Assembly (NCBI GenBank): GCA_023399675.1
Contig: JAEWOM010000030.1
Coordinates: forward strand, 1 to 15,998
Length of the DNA stretch: 15,998 nucleotides
Direction: 5' to 3'
DNA from: Bacteroidota bacterium
GTDB taxonomy: Bacteria; Bacteroidota; Bacteroidia; Flavobacteriales; Weeksellaceae
Position 1 is the first letter of the stretch. Every line of letters begins with the position of its first letter. A program made the position numbers and the translations under genes. The notes under the pieces were generated by a model. It had not been told where the DNA came from, did no database searches, and worked only from the letters and a program-made list of their open reading frames with translations. This document shows positions 6,088 to 12,308 of this stretch, in pieces.

Positions 6088-7479
6088 ATGAACTACGATA
6101 TCATCGTGATCGGAAGCGGACCCGGCGGTTATGTTACGGCAATCCGGGCAGCGCAGCTTGGTTTCAAAACGGCAATTGTTGAAAAAGAAAATCTGGGCGG
6201 AATTTGCCTGAACTGGGGTTGTATCCCTACGAAAGCATTGCTGAAATCTGCACATGTTTTCCATTATCTGAAGCATGCAGAAGATTTCGGACTTAATAAG
6301 GTGGAAAATCCGGGATTCGAGTTTTCGAATGTGATCCAGAGGAGCAGGGGAGTTGCGCAGAAAATGAGCGGCGGAATTCAGTTCCTCATGAAGAAAAATA
6401 AAATTGACGTCATCATGGGAACGGCAAAAGTAAAGCCGGGAAAGAAAATTGATGTTACCGATGCGGAAGGAAAAGCGACCGAATATGCAGCAGAACATAT
6501 TATCATTGCAACGGGAGCGCGTTCGAGAGAACTGCCGAATCTTCCTCAGGATGGTAAAAAAGTAATCGGTTACAGACAGGCGTTATCGCTTCCTGAACAG
6601 CCAAAATCGATGATCGTAGTCGGTTCCGGCGCCATTGGAGTTGAGTTTGCCGATTTTTACAATACAATGGGAACCAAGGTGACGATTGTTGAATTTATGC
6701 CGAATATCGTTCCGGTAGAGGATGAAGATGTATCCAAGCATCTGGAAAAATCGCTGAAGAAAGCAGGAATCGAAATCATGACCGGATCTTCTGTGGAATC
6801 CGTTGATACTTCCGCTGAAGGCGTGAAAGCACAGGTGAAAACGAAAGATGGAAACATTACGCTCGAAGCTGATATTCTGCTGTCCGCTGTTGGTATTGCT
6901 GCAAATATCGAAGGTCAGGGGTTTGAAGAAGTAGGCATTCAGATGGATAAAGGACGCGTCCTCGTAAACGAATGGTACGAAACTTCTGTGCCGGGATATT
7001 ATGCCATCGGCGATATCCTGCCTACACAGGCTTTGGCTCACGTGGCGTCTGCTGAAGGTATTACCTGCGTTGAAAAGATCAAAGGACTGCATGTTGAAAA
7101 AATCGATTACGGTAACATTCCGGGATGTACGTACTGTTCTCCGGAAGTTGCTTCTGTCGGCCTTACAGAAAAGCAGGCGAAAGAGCAGGGTTACGAACTG
7201 AAGGTTGGCAAATTTCCCCTTTCAGCATCCGGAAAAGCAACGGCCAACGGTAATACCGACGGTTTTGTAAAAGTGATTTTCGACGCAAAATACGGTGAAT
7301 GGCTTGGCTGCCACATGGTGGGTGAAGGTGTTACCGATATGATTGCAGAAGCGGTGGTTGCGAGAAAACTTGAAACTACAGGACACGAAATCATCAAATC
7401 CATCCATCCGCATCCAACGGTTTCGGAAGCGATTATGGAAGCGGCAGCTGCGGCTTACGGAGAAGTGATACATATCTAA
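6088..7479 (+). CDS. lpdA: dihydrolipoyl dehydrogenase
   Basis: The E3 flavoenzyme that reoxidises dihydrolipoamide with NAD+ for 2-oxoacid dehydrogenase complexes and possibly glycine cleavage, in the cytoplasm. At 463 residues it is normal length. FAD-binding GSGPGGY is at 9-15; the redox disulfide is Cys40/Cys45 in GGICLNWGCIPTKAL; the NAD-binding GSGAIGVEFA motif comes after about residue 175; a second FAD segment (YYAIGDI) lies near 308-314; and the C-terminal interface has HPHPTVSE at 440-447 with catalytic His442 and Glu447. All key residues are intact. No E1 or E2 gene is nearby, so it may serve several complexes. Its stop overlaps the start of the next gene by one base. Confidence 0.96.
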   Translation: MNYDIIVIGSGPGGYVTAIRAAQLGFKTAIVEKENLGGICLNWGCIPTKALLKSAHVFHYLKHAEDFGLNKVENPGFEFSNVIQRSRGVAQKMSGGIQFLMKKNKIDVIMGTAKVKPGKKIDVTDAEGKATEYAAEHIIIATGARSRELPNLPQDGKKVIGYRQALSLPEQPKSMIVVGSGAIGVEFADFYNTMGTKVTIVEFMPNIVPVEDEDVSKHLEKSLKKAGIEIMTGSSVESVDTSAEGVKAQVKTKDGNITLEADILLSAVGIAANIEGQGFEEVGIQMDKGRVLVNEWYETSVPGYYAIGDILPTQALAHVASAEGITCVEKIKGLHVEKIDYGNIPGCTYCSPEVASVGLTEKQAKEQGYELKVGKFPLSASGKATANGNTDGFVKVIFDAKYGEWLGCHMVGEGVTDMIAEAVVARKLETTGHEIIKSIHPHPTVSEAIMEAAAAAYGEVIHI

Positions 7480-7736
7480 TGATGAAAAGGAGGCCTTTAT
7501 CTGAATTATCCGATCAGGAACTTCTTCAGGAAGAGAAAGAAGTGAATTCTTTTTCGGTTATCAACGCAGTATTCATTGGTTTTCTTGCAGGCATTTTAGC
7601 CGTAGGCATTTTCAGTAAGGCGACATTTCTTGTGATGCTTATTCCGTTGTTTCTTATCCGACTTTTTGTAAAAGATCCACGTAATAAAAGAGCAAAAGAA
7701 CTGAAGTTGCTTTTAGAGGAAAAGAATTTGAGATAA
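7479..7736 (+). CDS. two-helix membrane protein coupled to lpdA
   Basis: An 85-residue protein of unknown function. A polar N-terminus (RPLSELSDQELLQEEKEV) is followed by two hydrophobic helices (about 27-43 and 47-63) and a basic/acidic C-terminal helix (KDPRNKRAKELKLLLEEK). Both ends should lie in the cytoplasm. The ATG overlaps the lpdA TAA (TAATG); a second ATG follows directly and could be used instead. The operon position may reflect convenient transcription rather than a shared pathway. Confidence 0.75.
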   Translation: MMKRRPLSELSDQELLQEEKEVNSFSVINAVFIGFLAGILAVGIFSKATFLVMLIPLFLIRLFVKDPRNKRAKELKLLLEEKNLR

Positions 7737-7755
7737 CTGCCGTTCAAAAAATGAC

Positions 7756-7785
7756 AAAGCCTCAGAAATTTCTGAGGCTTTTTAT
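7756..7785. terminator. bidirectional terminator, perfect palindrome
   Basis: AAAGCCTCAGAAA (7756-7768) and TTTCTGAGGCTTT (7769-7781) form an uninterrupted 26-base palindrome followed by TTATTTT. It lies between the end of the lpdA pair and the stop of the convergent ABC ATPase gene, 17 bases beyond the latter, and can serve both. Confidence 0.85.
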
Positions 7786-7800
7786 TTTGTCTTACATTTT

Positions 7801-8535
7801 TTACTCTTCTCTTTCTTCCGTTAACACAGCCTCGGCAGGTTCCGATGTATAATATGCGAACGCCTGCTCCAAACTGTCGAATTTCCCTTTGAATTCTTCG
7901 ATTGGTGAATCAGTTACAATATTTCCTTTATGAATAAGAATTACTCGCGAACACAGCGCTTCCACTTCCTGCATAATGTGCGTGGACAGAATGACCGTTT
8001 TCTCTTGTCCGATTTCTCTGATTACATTTCTGATTTCGATGATCTGGTTGGGATCGAGACCGTTGGTTGGCTCGTCGAGAATCAATAGGTCCGGCTGGTG
8101 TAAAATGGCCTGAGCCAAGCCGACACGCTGCTTGTAGCCTTTTGATAACTGCGAAATTTTCTTCGATTTTTCCGGCGTGATGCCCACCAGCTCAATCACT
8201 TCCTCTACACGCGACGCCGATATTTTGTGAATATCTGCTACGAATTTAAGATATTCCTTCACGTACATATCGAGGTAAAGCGGATTGTTTTCGGGCAGAA
8301 ATCCAATGTTTTTCTTCGCTTCTATTTCATTGACGGTAATGTCGGAACCGTGAAACATTACTGCGCCTTCGTCTATCCGCAAAGCGCCCGCAATGGATTT
8401 CATCAGTGTGGATTTTCCGGCACCGTTCGGACCGAGAAGACCGATGATTTCGTTTTTACCGATGCTGAGGTTAATATTGTTCAGCGCGGTTTGCTCTCCA
8501 AATTTTTTCGTAAGACCCGATATCTCCAGCGACAT
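7801..8535 (-). CDS. gldA: ABC transporter ATP-binding protein, GldA-like
   Basis: A 244-residue nucleotide-binding subunit from the ATG at 8535. The motifs are Walker A GPNGAGKST at 35-43, a PEN stretch at 81-83 where the Q-loop Gln is expected, signature LSKGYKQR at 130-137, Walker B LLILDEP at 150-156 with Glu155, D-loop GLDP, and H-loop His186. The wording around these (FLPENNPLYLDMYVKEYL, LDPNQIIEIRNVIREIG, STHIMQEVEALC) is characteristic of GldA, the ATPase of the GldAFG transporter linked to gliding in Flavobacterium. As I recall, canonical GldA is about 50 residues longer at its C-terminus. No gldF or gldG permease is adjacent, so the partner must be elsewhere. Non-gliding relatives also keep this gene, so motility cannot be inferred. 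The ATPase class is certain, the GldA name moderately so. Confidence 0.8.
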   Translation of the reverse strand: MSLEISGLTKKFGEQTALNNINLSIGKNEIIGLLGPNGAGKSTLMKSIAGALRIDEGAVMFHGSDITVNEIEAKKNIGFLPENNPLYLDMYVKEYLKFVADIHKISASRVEEVIELVGITPEKSKKISQLSKGYKQRVGLAQAILHQPDLLILDEPTNGLDPNQIIEIRNVIREIGQEKTVILSTHIMQEVEALCSRVILIHKGNIVTDSPIEEFKGKFDSLEQAFAYYTSEPAEAVLTEEREE

Positions 8536-8547
8536 TTCTTTTTTTTG

Positions 8548-8555
8548 CAAAAATA
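8548..8555 (-). promoter_or_regulatory. -7 box of the ABC ATPase gene
   Basis: The minus strand reads TATTTTTG, an exact TAnnTTTG, 12 bases before the ATG at 8535, implying a leader of only a few bases. A TTTC about 18 bases upstream is a partial -33 match. Confidence 0.6.
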
Positions 8556-8624
8556 GAACAAATAATTTTTGGTGAAAAACTGATCAGTGAATGCACAGTC
8601 TTCATTTTTCGGGCAGGAGAGATC

Positions 8625-8659
8625 AAAAAAAGTTGCCGCCACAAAAGGTGAACGGCAAC
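8625..8659 (-). terminator. rho-independent terminator of the VOC gene
   Basis: On the minus strand GTTGCCG pairs with CGGCAAC (arms 8653-8659 and 8632-8638) and is followed directly by seven T (8625-8631). It lies 21 bases beyond the VOC stop codon. Confidence 0.85.
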
Positions 8660-8680
8660 AGAAATATTTTGGCAGGTAAG

Positions 8681-9028
8681 TTAAGCCATTGAATGAATCC
8701 CGAACATATTTCCGTCCGGATCGGAACACAGCGACATGAACCCGTGTTCACCAATAGGCATTTTGGACTTGAAGATCTTTCCGCCTGCAGCTTCCACTCT
8801 TCCCTGTTCAACAGCGCAGTCGGCAGAAGAAAAATATACGATTGTCGAATTTCCTCCGCTTGGAACGCCTTCCATCTGCACTAAAGCACCCGGCGCACCG
8901 TACAGTTCTTCCTCCTGCATCGGGAAGCCTGCCATTTTCATGTTTTGACCGGTGGGATCGCTCATGTTCTGAAATTCGACTTTAAAAACTTCGCTGTAGA
9001 ATTTTTTTGCCTTTTCGATATCCTGCAC
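8681..9028 (-). CDS. VOC (glyoxalase/bleomycin-resistance fold) protein with unresolved start
   Basis: A vicinal-oxygen-chelate protein, which usually binds a divalent metal and a small molecule; the specific substrate is unknown. The DIEKAKKFYSEVF opening helix and the C-terminal GFMSLCSDPDGNMFGIHS strand with a metal-ligand-type Glu/His neighbourhood are typical. Coordinates given use a GTG at 9028 (115 residues), but homology-like sequence continues upstream in frame (KYNAVGWFEIYV, the first beta strand), back to a stop at 9122-9124, with no ATG anywhere in that extension. The upstream codons up to about 9080 read IIPIENRK and then run into a heptamer repeat array. The true start is therefore non-ATG or was lost. 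A strong terminator follows. Confidence 0.75.
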   Translation of the reverse strand: MQDIEKAKKFYSEVFKVEFQNMSDPTGQNMKMAGFPMQEEELYGAPGALVQMEGVPSGGNSTIVYFSSADCAVEQGRVEAAGGKIFKSKMPIGEHGFMSLCSDPDGNMFGIHSMA

Positions 9029-9079
9029 ATAGATTTCGAACCAGCCGACGGCATTGTACTTTCTGTTTTCTATAGGGAT

Positions 9080-9120
9080 GATTTGAGATTTGAAATTTGA
9101 GATTTGAGATTTGAAACTTG
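9080..9120. repeat. heptamer array GATTTGA, five copies plus a degenerate sixth
   Basis: On the + strand the units are GATTTGA, GATTTGA, AATTTGA, GATTTGA, GATTTGA, then AACTTGC, in exact 7-base register. The array abuts the 5' end of the VOC coding sequence and, read on the minus strand, is open in the same frame. Confidence 0.9.
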
Positions 9121-9200
9121 CTCACGAATCATTTTGATTTTTTTCTGGAGTTCGTGATGTTTGCAATGGAGTTTTGAAATAGATTATGTCATGTTTAAAA

Positions 9201-9689
9201 TTAATTGCTTTCAGTCAGAATAGTTCTCAGCTGTTCTGCGGTTTGCGTAAAACCTTCTTTAAAGCCCATTGCAAGGGTTTTGTTGAGGTCTTCTGCATTT
9301 TTAAAATGAATATTAACCGTCAGTTTCGTTCCCTGTTCTACTCCGGTGAATCCGATCAGCCAGTCCGCGACCGGCAATTCATGATTGGTATTTCCCGATT
9401 CGTCGGTGAAATAGTTTGATAACGATATGCTGCGGTTCTGGTTGATTTCGTTATACGTTTGTCCGGAATAATTCTTTTCTCCATCCGGGCCTACTGCTGC
9501 GTAAAGTAACTGTCCTTCCGGTGCAAAATTCTGCGAGATCAGTTCAAAATTCCAGGGCTTGGGCATCCACCATTGCGACAGCAGGTCGGGATTAGTGTAA
9601 CAGTTCCAGACGGTGGTGACATCCGCCTCATAAATGGTCGAAAAGAAAATGGTAGCTTCCCGTTCGTCAGTATTGAATATGGTTTGCAT
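9201..9689 (-). CDS. SRPBCC (AHSA1/START-like) domain protein
   Basis: A 162-residue helix-grip protein of the activator-of-Hsp90 homologue type, with a hydrophobic cavity for small lipophilic ligands; the actual ligand is not known. Supporting features are the start of the fold with ATIFFSTIYEADVTTVWNCYT, the family-typical WWMPKPW at 40-46, the GPDG turn, and the closing amphipathic helix (MGFKEGFTQTAEQLRTIL). It is stand-alone, without a fused regulator. The ATG at 9689 is two bases from a second GATTTGA heptamer array. It sits in a same-strand run of small stand-alone binding-fold genes but with a 172-base spacer to the next, so it is not tightly co-operonic. Confidence 0.88.
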   Translation of the reverse strand: MQTIFNTDEREATIFFSTIYEADVTTVWNCYTNPDLLSQWWMPKPWNFELISQNFAPEGQLLYAAVGPDGEKNYSGQTYNEINQNRSISLSNYFTDESGNTNHELPVADWLIGFTGVEQGTKLTVNIHFKNAEDLNKTLAMGFKEGFTQTAEQLRTILTESN

Positions 9690-9691
9690 TA

Positions 9692-9719
9692 GATTTGAAA
9701 TTTGTGATTTGAAGTTTGA
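9692..9719. repeat. heptamer array GATTTGA, four copies
   Basis: Units on the + strand: GATTTGA, AATTTGT, GATTTGA, AGTTTGA. The array begins two bases before (5' of) the ATG of the SRPBCC gene and so would form its untranslated leader. Confidence 0.85.
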
Positions 9720-9768
9720 AATTGATGGAGTGGATTTTGAAAAAAGTTCTGCCTTTCCGTGGCTGCTG

Positions 9769-9834
9769 TTTTCTTTCTTCTTTGTTCTTCTTTGTTCTTC
9801 GTTCTTTTTCTTTACGCTTTACTCCTGTGTCTCC
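9769..9834 (+). repeat. polypyrimidine tract with 10-base tandem repeat
   Basis: About 65 bases are almost purine-free on the + strand. Two perfect tandem copies of TTTGTTCTTC (9781-9790 and 9791-9800) are flanked by degenerate ones. The tract runs into TGTGTCTCCGCGGCA, a phrase I associate with repeated intergenic DNA in this family. Confidence 0.75.
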
Positions 9835-9840
9835 GCGGCA

Positions 9841-9896
9841 GGGATAGCAGCGGAAATCCTTTTTGTGAAGCAAAAAGATTGCAGCGAATAGCCCGG
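9841..9896 (+). ncRNA. compact structured element, Flavo-1-like RNA candidate
   Basis: The + strand starts GGGATAGCAGCGGAA and ends GCAGCGAATAGCCCGG. TTTTTG (9860-9865) pairs with CAAAAA (9871-9876) around loop TGAAG. Beyond a single bulged C, AATC (9855-9858) pairs with GATT (9877-9880). The outer GGG (9841-9843) can pair with CCC (9892-9894), leaving a purine-rich internal loop in which AGCAGCGGAA faces GCAGCGAA. This layout resembles, from memory, the flavobacterial conserved RNA motif called Flavo-1, which has no fixed gene partner. The structure is seen in the sequence; the identity is inference, and transcription is not shown. Confidence 0.5.
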
Positions 9897-9939
9897 TTGC
9901 AGATTTCTGAAAAGGAAATGCGGCTGCGGAAATCTGCAA
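9897..9939. repeat. perfect 11-base inverted repeat
   Basis: TTGCAGATTTC (9897-9907) and GAAATCTGCAA (9929-9939) are exact inverted copies around a 21-base loop. It directly follows the structured element and lies 20 bases beyond the PhnB-like gene's stop. It lacks a T run on either strand, so it is not a classical terminator. Confidence 0.7.
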
Positions 9940-9958
9940 GCCGCCCCGATAATGAATT

Positions 9959-10405
9959 TTAGAAAGTCGACTGCTCGTTTGCGTTGTAGTTTACCATCCA
10001 CTGAACCCCGAATCTGTCGATAAGGCTTCCCCAATAATCGCCCCAAAACTGGTCCTGCAGGGGATGTTCCGGGTTACCGCCTTCGGAAAGTTCACTGTAA
10101 ATTCGGTCGGCTTCCTCGCGTGAATCGGGGTGAATACTGATGTTGTAGTTGGAACCCATGGAAAACGGTCCGCCCATCCCGGGAAAAACGTCGCTGCCCA
10201 TTAAAACTTCGTCTCCGATATTGATGCCGACGTGCATAATACGATTTTTCATGTCGTCCGGAATCGGAGGCTGACCATCGTGTGGGGGAATATCACCGAA
10301 GCGCATGATCCCGTACTGATTGAATTCCGTCTGAAAAACTTTTTTGTAAAAATTGAATGCTTCTTCGCAGTTGCCGTCGAAATTGAGATAAGGGTTTAGT
10401 TTCAT
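9959..10405 (-). CDS. PhnB/YjdN-like VOC family protein
   Basis: A 148-residue vicinal-oxygen-chelate protein of the PhnB/YjdN subgroup. The opening MKLNPYLNFDGNCEEAFNFYKKVF is characteristic, followed by VLMGSDVFPG (about 67-76) and the closing FWGDYWGSLIDRFGVQWMVNY. Despite the PhnB name, members are not shown to act in phosphonate breakdown; ligand and reaction are unknown here. It is unrelated in subgroup to the VOC gene at 8681, so the two are not a recent duplication. Start at 10405 is supported by homology beginning at residue 2. Two GATTTGA-like units precede the ATG. Confidence 0.9.
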   Translation of the reverse strand: MKLNPYLNFDGNCEEAFNFYKKVFQTEFNQYGIMRFGDIPPHDGQPPIPDDMKNRIMHVGINIGDEVLMGSDVFPGMGGPFSMGSNYNISIHPDSREEADRIYSELSEGGNPEHPLQDQFWGDYWGSLIDRFGVQWMVNYNANEQSTF

Positions 10406-10412
10406 AATAATA

Positions 10413-10426
10413 GATTTGAGGTTTGT
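10413..10426. repeat. short heptamer pair of the GATTTGA type
   Basis: GATTTGA (10413-10419) and GGTTTGT (10420-10426) lie seven bases 5' of the PhnB-like start codon, the third gene in a row with this unit in its leader. Confidence 0.55.
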
Positions 10427-10487
10427 GTACGAATAACTTATATCTTATTTTTATATTGTGAGTGCTTCGTAAGTGATATTTGAGTAA

Positions 10488-10511
10488 AAGAGCCAAGAGC
10501 CAAGAGCCAAG
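10488..10511. repeat. heptamer array AAGAGCC, three copies plus partial
   Basis: Three exact tandem AAGAGCC units (10488-10508) are followed by AAG. The sequence is unrelated to the GATTTGA arrays but has the same 7-base period. It sits in the spacer between the PhnB-like and SnoaL-like genes. Confidence 0.9.
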
Positions 10512-10580
10512 AAACAACAGCTATGTCCTTTTATCAATGTGAACAGTTCATTTTTAGCAGCAGGAACTATACATTTATTA

Positions 10581-10946
10581 TTATTCCGTATTTTTATTGG
10601 ACTGGTCTATCACCATATACGATTTCAGATGGGTGATTTTGCCGTTTTTGATCGTATAAACATCGGCGAAATGAGATTTTTCCACTTTTCCGTTCCGTTC
10701 TGTAACCATTGAACCTTCACCGATGACCGTGTCGCCTTCTGCAATGCTGTTGTTTACCTTCTGTTCGATTATTTTGTCGGGACCGCCCTCGTCGAGGAAT
10801 TTGCGGAGGTTTTCCCTGCCCACAATGTCATCCATTCCGAAGCCGGGCCAGCTTACGCACACGTCATCTGCCAAAACGGAGTAGGCTTTGTCGTTATCGA
10901 TAAAAAGATTTTCTATAAACAGTTTTGCGATTTGTTTATTCTCCAT
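10581..10946 (-). CDS. SnoaL-like / NTF2-fold protein
   Basis: A 121-residue cone-shaped NTF2-fold protein. The N-terminal helix (KQIAKLFIENLFIDNDKAYSVLADDVCVSWPG) and the strand pattern EGDTVIGEGSMVTERNGKVEKSHFADVYTIKNGKITHLKSY are typical of SnoaL-like stand-alone domains, in which the pocket binds or isomerises small hydrophobic molecules. No specific activity can be assigned. The ATG at 10946 is preceded by AAAGGAAA, a better ribosome binding site than most genes here. A pair of overlapping palindromes lies 35-50 bases upstream. Confidence 0.88.
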   Translation of the reverse strand: MENKQIAKLFIENLFIDNDKAYSVLADDVCVSWPGFGMDDIVGRENLRKFLDEGGPDKIIEQKVNNSIAEGDTVIGEGSMVTERNGKVEKSHFADVYTIKNGKITHLKSYMVIDQSNKNTE

Positions 10947-10980
10947 TTTCCTTTTTTTAGAGAATTAAAATTAGAGATTT

Positions 10981-10995
10981 CTGTACAGAATTCTG
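10981..10995. promoter_or_regulatory. overlapping palindromes upstream of the SnoaL-like gene
   Basis: CTGTACAG (10981-10988) and CAGAATTCTG (10986-10995) overlap by CAG. They lie next to a possible minus-strand -7 box, TAATTTTA (10966-10973), where a repressor or activator site would be expected. The size is modest and could occur by chance. Confidence 0.35.
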
Positions 10996-11032
10996 TTAAT
11001 AATATTCTAATTATGAATTATTTAACGCATTA

Positions 11033-11488
11033 TTAATCTATGGCGCCTGCTTTCCCAAGTATCCGGCGTATGTAACCGAGTTGACCTGCATGATAAATTT
11101 CGTGCAGCATTAATGCCGACAAATCATTGATATTTTCTGCATTGATTTCTTTCCCAACGGTAAGGATCCGGTTCAGTTCCGCTGACGATTCGTTGAAACA
11201 TGTTGTCAGAACCTCAAAATCTGTGAAACTGTTCTGGTGATTTGCAGGTTTTTCACCGCGATTATACATGGAAAATTCAGCATCATTCCAAACCGGCGTT
11301 CCGCCCAGTATTTCGATCATGGAATTACGGATTAAAATCAAATGATCAAAAATCCAGTTGAGGGGATTGGCTCCGTTTGGATGGAAAATGCGCGATTCTT
11401 CGTCTGTGATGCCTTCAATATTTCCGGCAATGACGTCGCTGTTGAAATGGAACTGTATTTTCAGAAATTCGAGAGCGGTAGCTTCCAT
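11033..11488 (-). CDS. DinB family (four-helix bundle) protein
   Basis: A 151-residue DinB/DfsB-type four-helix bundle, a superfamily of metal-dependent thiol transferases and related proteins. The expected metal-binding histidines are His49 (WIFDHL), His129 and His133 (LMLHEIYHAGQLGYIRR). The C-terminal HEIYHAGQLGYIRR stretch is the family hallmark. Members of unknown function are often scattered among stress or detoxification genes, as here beside VOC, SRPBCC and SnoaL-like genes, but the thiol cofactor and substrate are not known for this organism. The start at 11488 fits the start of helix 1. Confidence 0.9.
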   Translation of the reverse strand: MEATALEFLKIQFHFNSDVIAGNIEGITDEESRIFHPNGANPLNWIFDHLILIRNSMIEILGGTPVWNDAEFSMYNRGEKPANHQNSFTDFEVLTTCFNESSAELNRILTVGKEINAENINDLSALMLHEIYHAGQLGYIRRILGKAGAID

Positions 11489-11630
11489 GATTTGCTGTTT
11501 TTTTTAAATGAAAATATGGGATAATGAGCGTAACAGACCTCGTCACAGCTCCGGAAAATTACCCTTCGATTATTCAGAACATAAAGTGTTGAATAAACAC
11601 ACTGAGAAACGAATTCAGAACTGTCGGTCG

Positions 11631-12221
11631 CTATTTTTTGGTGAGTGTTATCAGGATGTTTCCAAGCTGACTGCCTTCTGCACGTTTGTTTTTATTGAAT
11701 GCAAATGTATAATCGCCATCTTTTGGAACGGTGTACGATGCAGACTGGCCAAACGGCCCGTCCTGAACGCCGGGTCCGTAAACATGCGGTATGTAAATAT
11801 TACCGTCTGCTTTTTCATGTTCCACTTTTACATTCAGGATTTCCCCTTTTTTCGCATTCTGCACTTTTACATATACCACCTGATCTTCGCTGGTGATGGT
11901 GCGCGTCAACTTTTCCATGGGCAGATTATCAGACGGATAATCGCTGTAAATAAATCCCTCTGTAGTCACCACGCCATCGGTCGGACCTTTCGGAATACCG
12001 GGAGGTGCTGTATCAACATCATTATTATGTTCAGCCGTCTCCGGTCCAGGCTGTCCGGTGACAGGTTCTTTCGGAACTCTTGATGTATCTGCAGCCTCGG
12101 GCTTAGTTTCTGCAGCACCTTCCGCTAAAACGTCGTTTGTAGAAGTTTGCGTGTTTTCAGTTTTTGTGCAGCTTGCTGAAAGAATCGCTGCGGCAATGGT
12201 TGGAAGCAGAATCTTTTTCAT
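11631..12221 (-). CDS. lipoprotein of unknown function
   Basis: A 196-residue lipoprotein: MKKILLPTIAAAILSASC has a lipobox (LSASC) with Cys18 as the lipidated residue. After it, about 75 residues are low-complexity and rich in Thr, Glu, Pro and Ala, looking like a flexible linker. The C-terminal 100 residues seem to be a beta-rich domain (VVYVKVQNAKKGEILNVKVE, then GDYTFAFNKNK and ILITLTKK), reminiscent of PPC-like sandwich domains, but I cannot name a family. It is likely anchored in the outer membrane. It is a single gene, with tpx and its terminator upstream on the same strand. Confidence 0.85.
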   Translation of the reverse strand: MKKILLPTIAAAILSASCTKTENTQTSTNDVLAEGAAETKPEAADTSRVPKEPVTGQPGPETAEHNNDVDTAPPGIPKGPTDGVVTTEGFIYSDYPSDNLPMEKLTRTITSEDQVVYVKVQNAKKGEILNVKVEHEKADGNIYIPHVYGPGVQDGPFGQSASYTVPKDGDYTFAFNKNKRAEGSQLGNILITLTKK

Positions 12222-12255
12222 GTTGTTTGGGAATTTAAATGCAGCAATAATGAAT

Positions 12256-12289
12256 AAAAAAACCTTGCTGATTTGAATTTCAGCAAGGT
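12256..12289 (-). terminator. rho-independent terminator of tpx
   Basis: ACCTTGCTGA (12262-12271) pairs perfectly with TCAGCAAGGT (12280-12289). On the minus strand the stem runs directly into seven T (12256-12262). It lies 19 bases beyond the tpx stop. Confidence 0.88.
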
Positions 12290-12308
12290 GTACTTTAAAA
12301 TTTTATAC

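Noticed and set aside
6079..6498. 139-codon open frame on the minus strand, and a 169-codon one at 6583-7092
   Set aside because: Both are antisense to lpdA, whose motifs are intact along its length; the translated sequences are Phe/His/Ser-rich shadows without family features.
9080..9120. Possible CRISPR-like or phage-type direct repeat
   Set aside because: The units are 7 bases in direct tandem with no spacers; no cas genes nearby.
9122..9157. Hairpin TCACGAA/TTCGTGA as a terminator for the SRPBCC gene
   Set aside because: The 7-base stem has a 22-base loop and no T run directly after it on the minus strand; too weak to list.
9634..9962. Several overlapping open frames of 67-90 codons on both strands
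   Set aside because: They arise from the polypyrimidine tract and repeats (runs of Phe/Leu or Lys/Glu/Arg) and show no start context or protein-like composition.
10293..10517. 74-codon minus-strand frame starting MFLGSWLLALL
   Set aside because: Its hydrophobic start is only the translated AAGAGCC heptamer array, and the rest overlaps the start of the PhnB-like gene in another frame.
11508..12083. 191-codon open frame on the + strand
   Set aside because: It is almost entirely antisense to the lipoprotein gene, has Cys/His/Arg-rich composition typical of a shadow frame, and the opposite strand has a clear lipobox and signal peptide.
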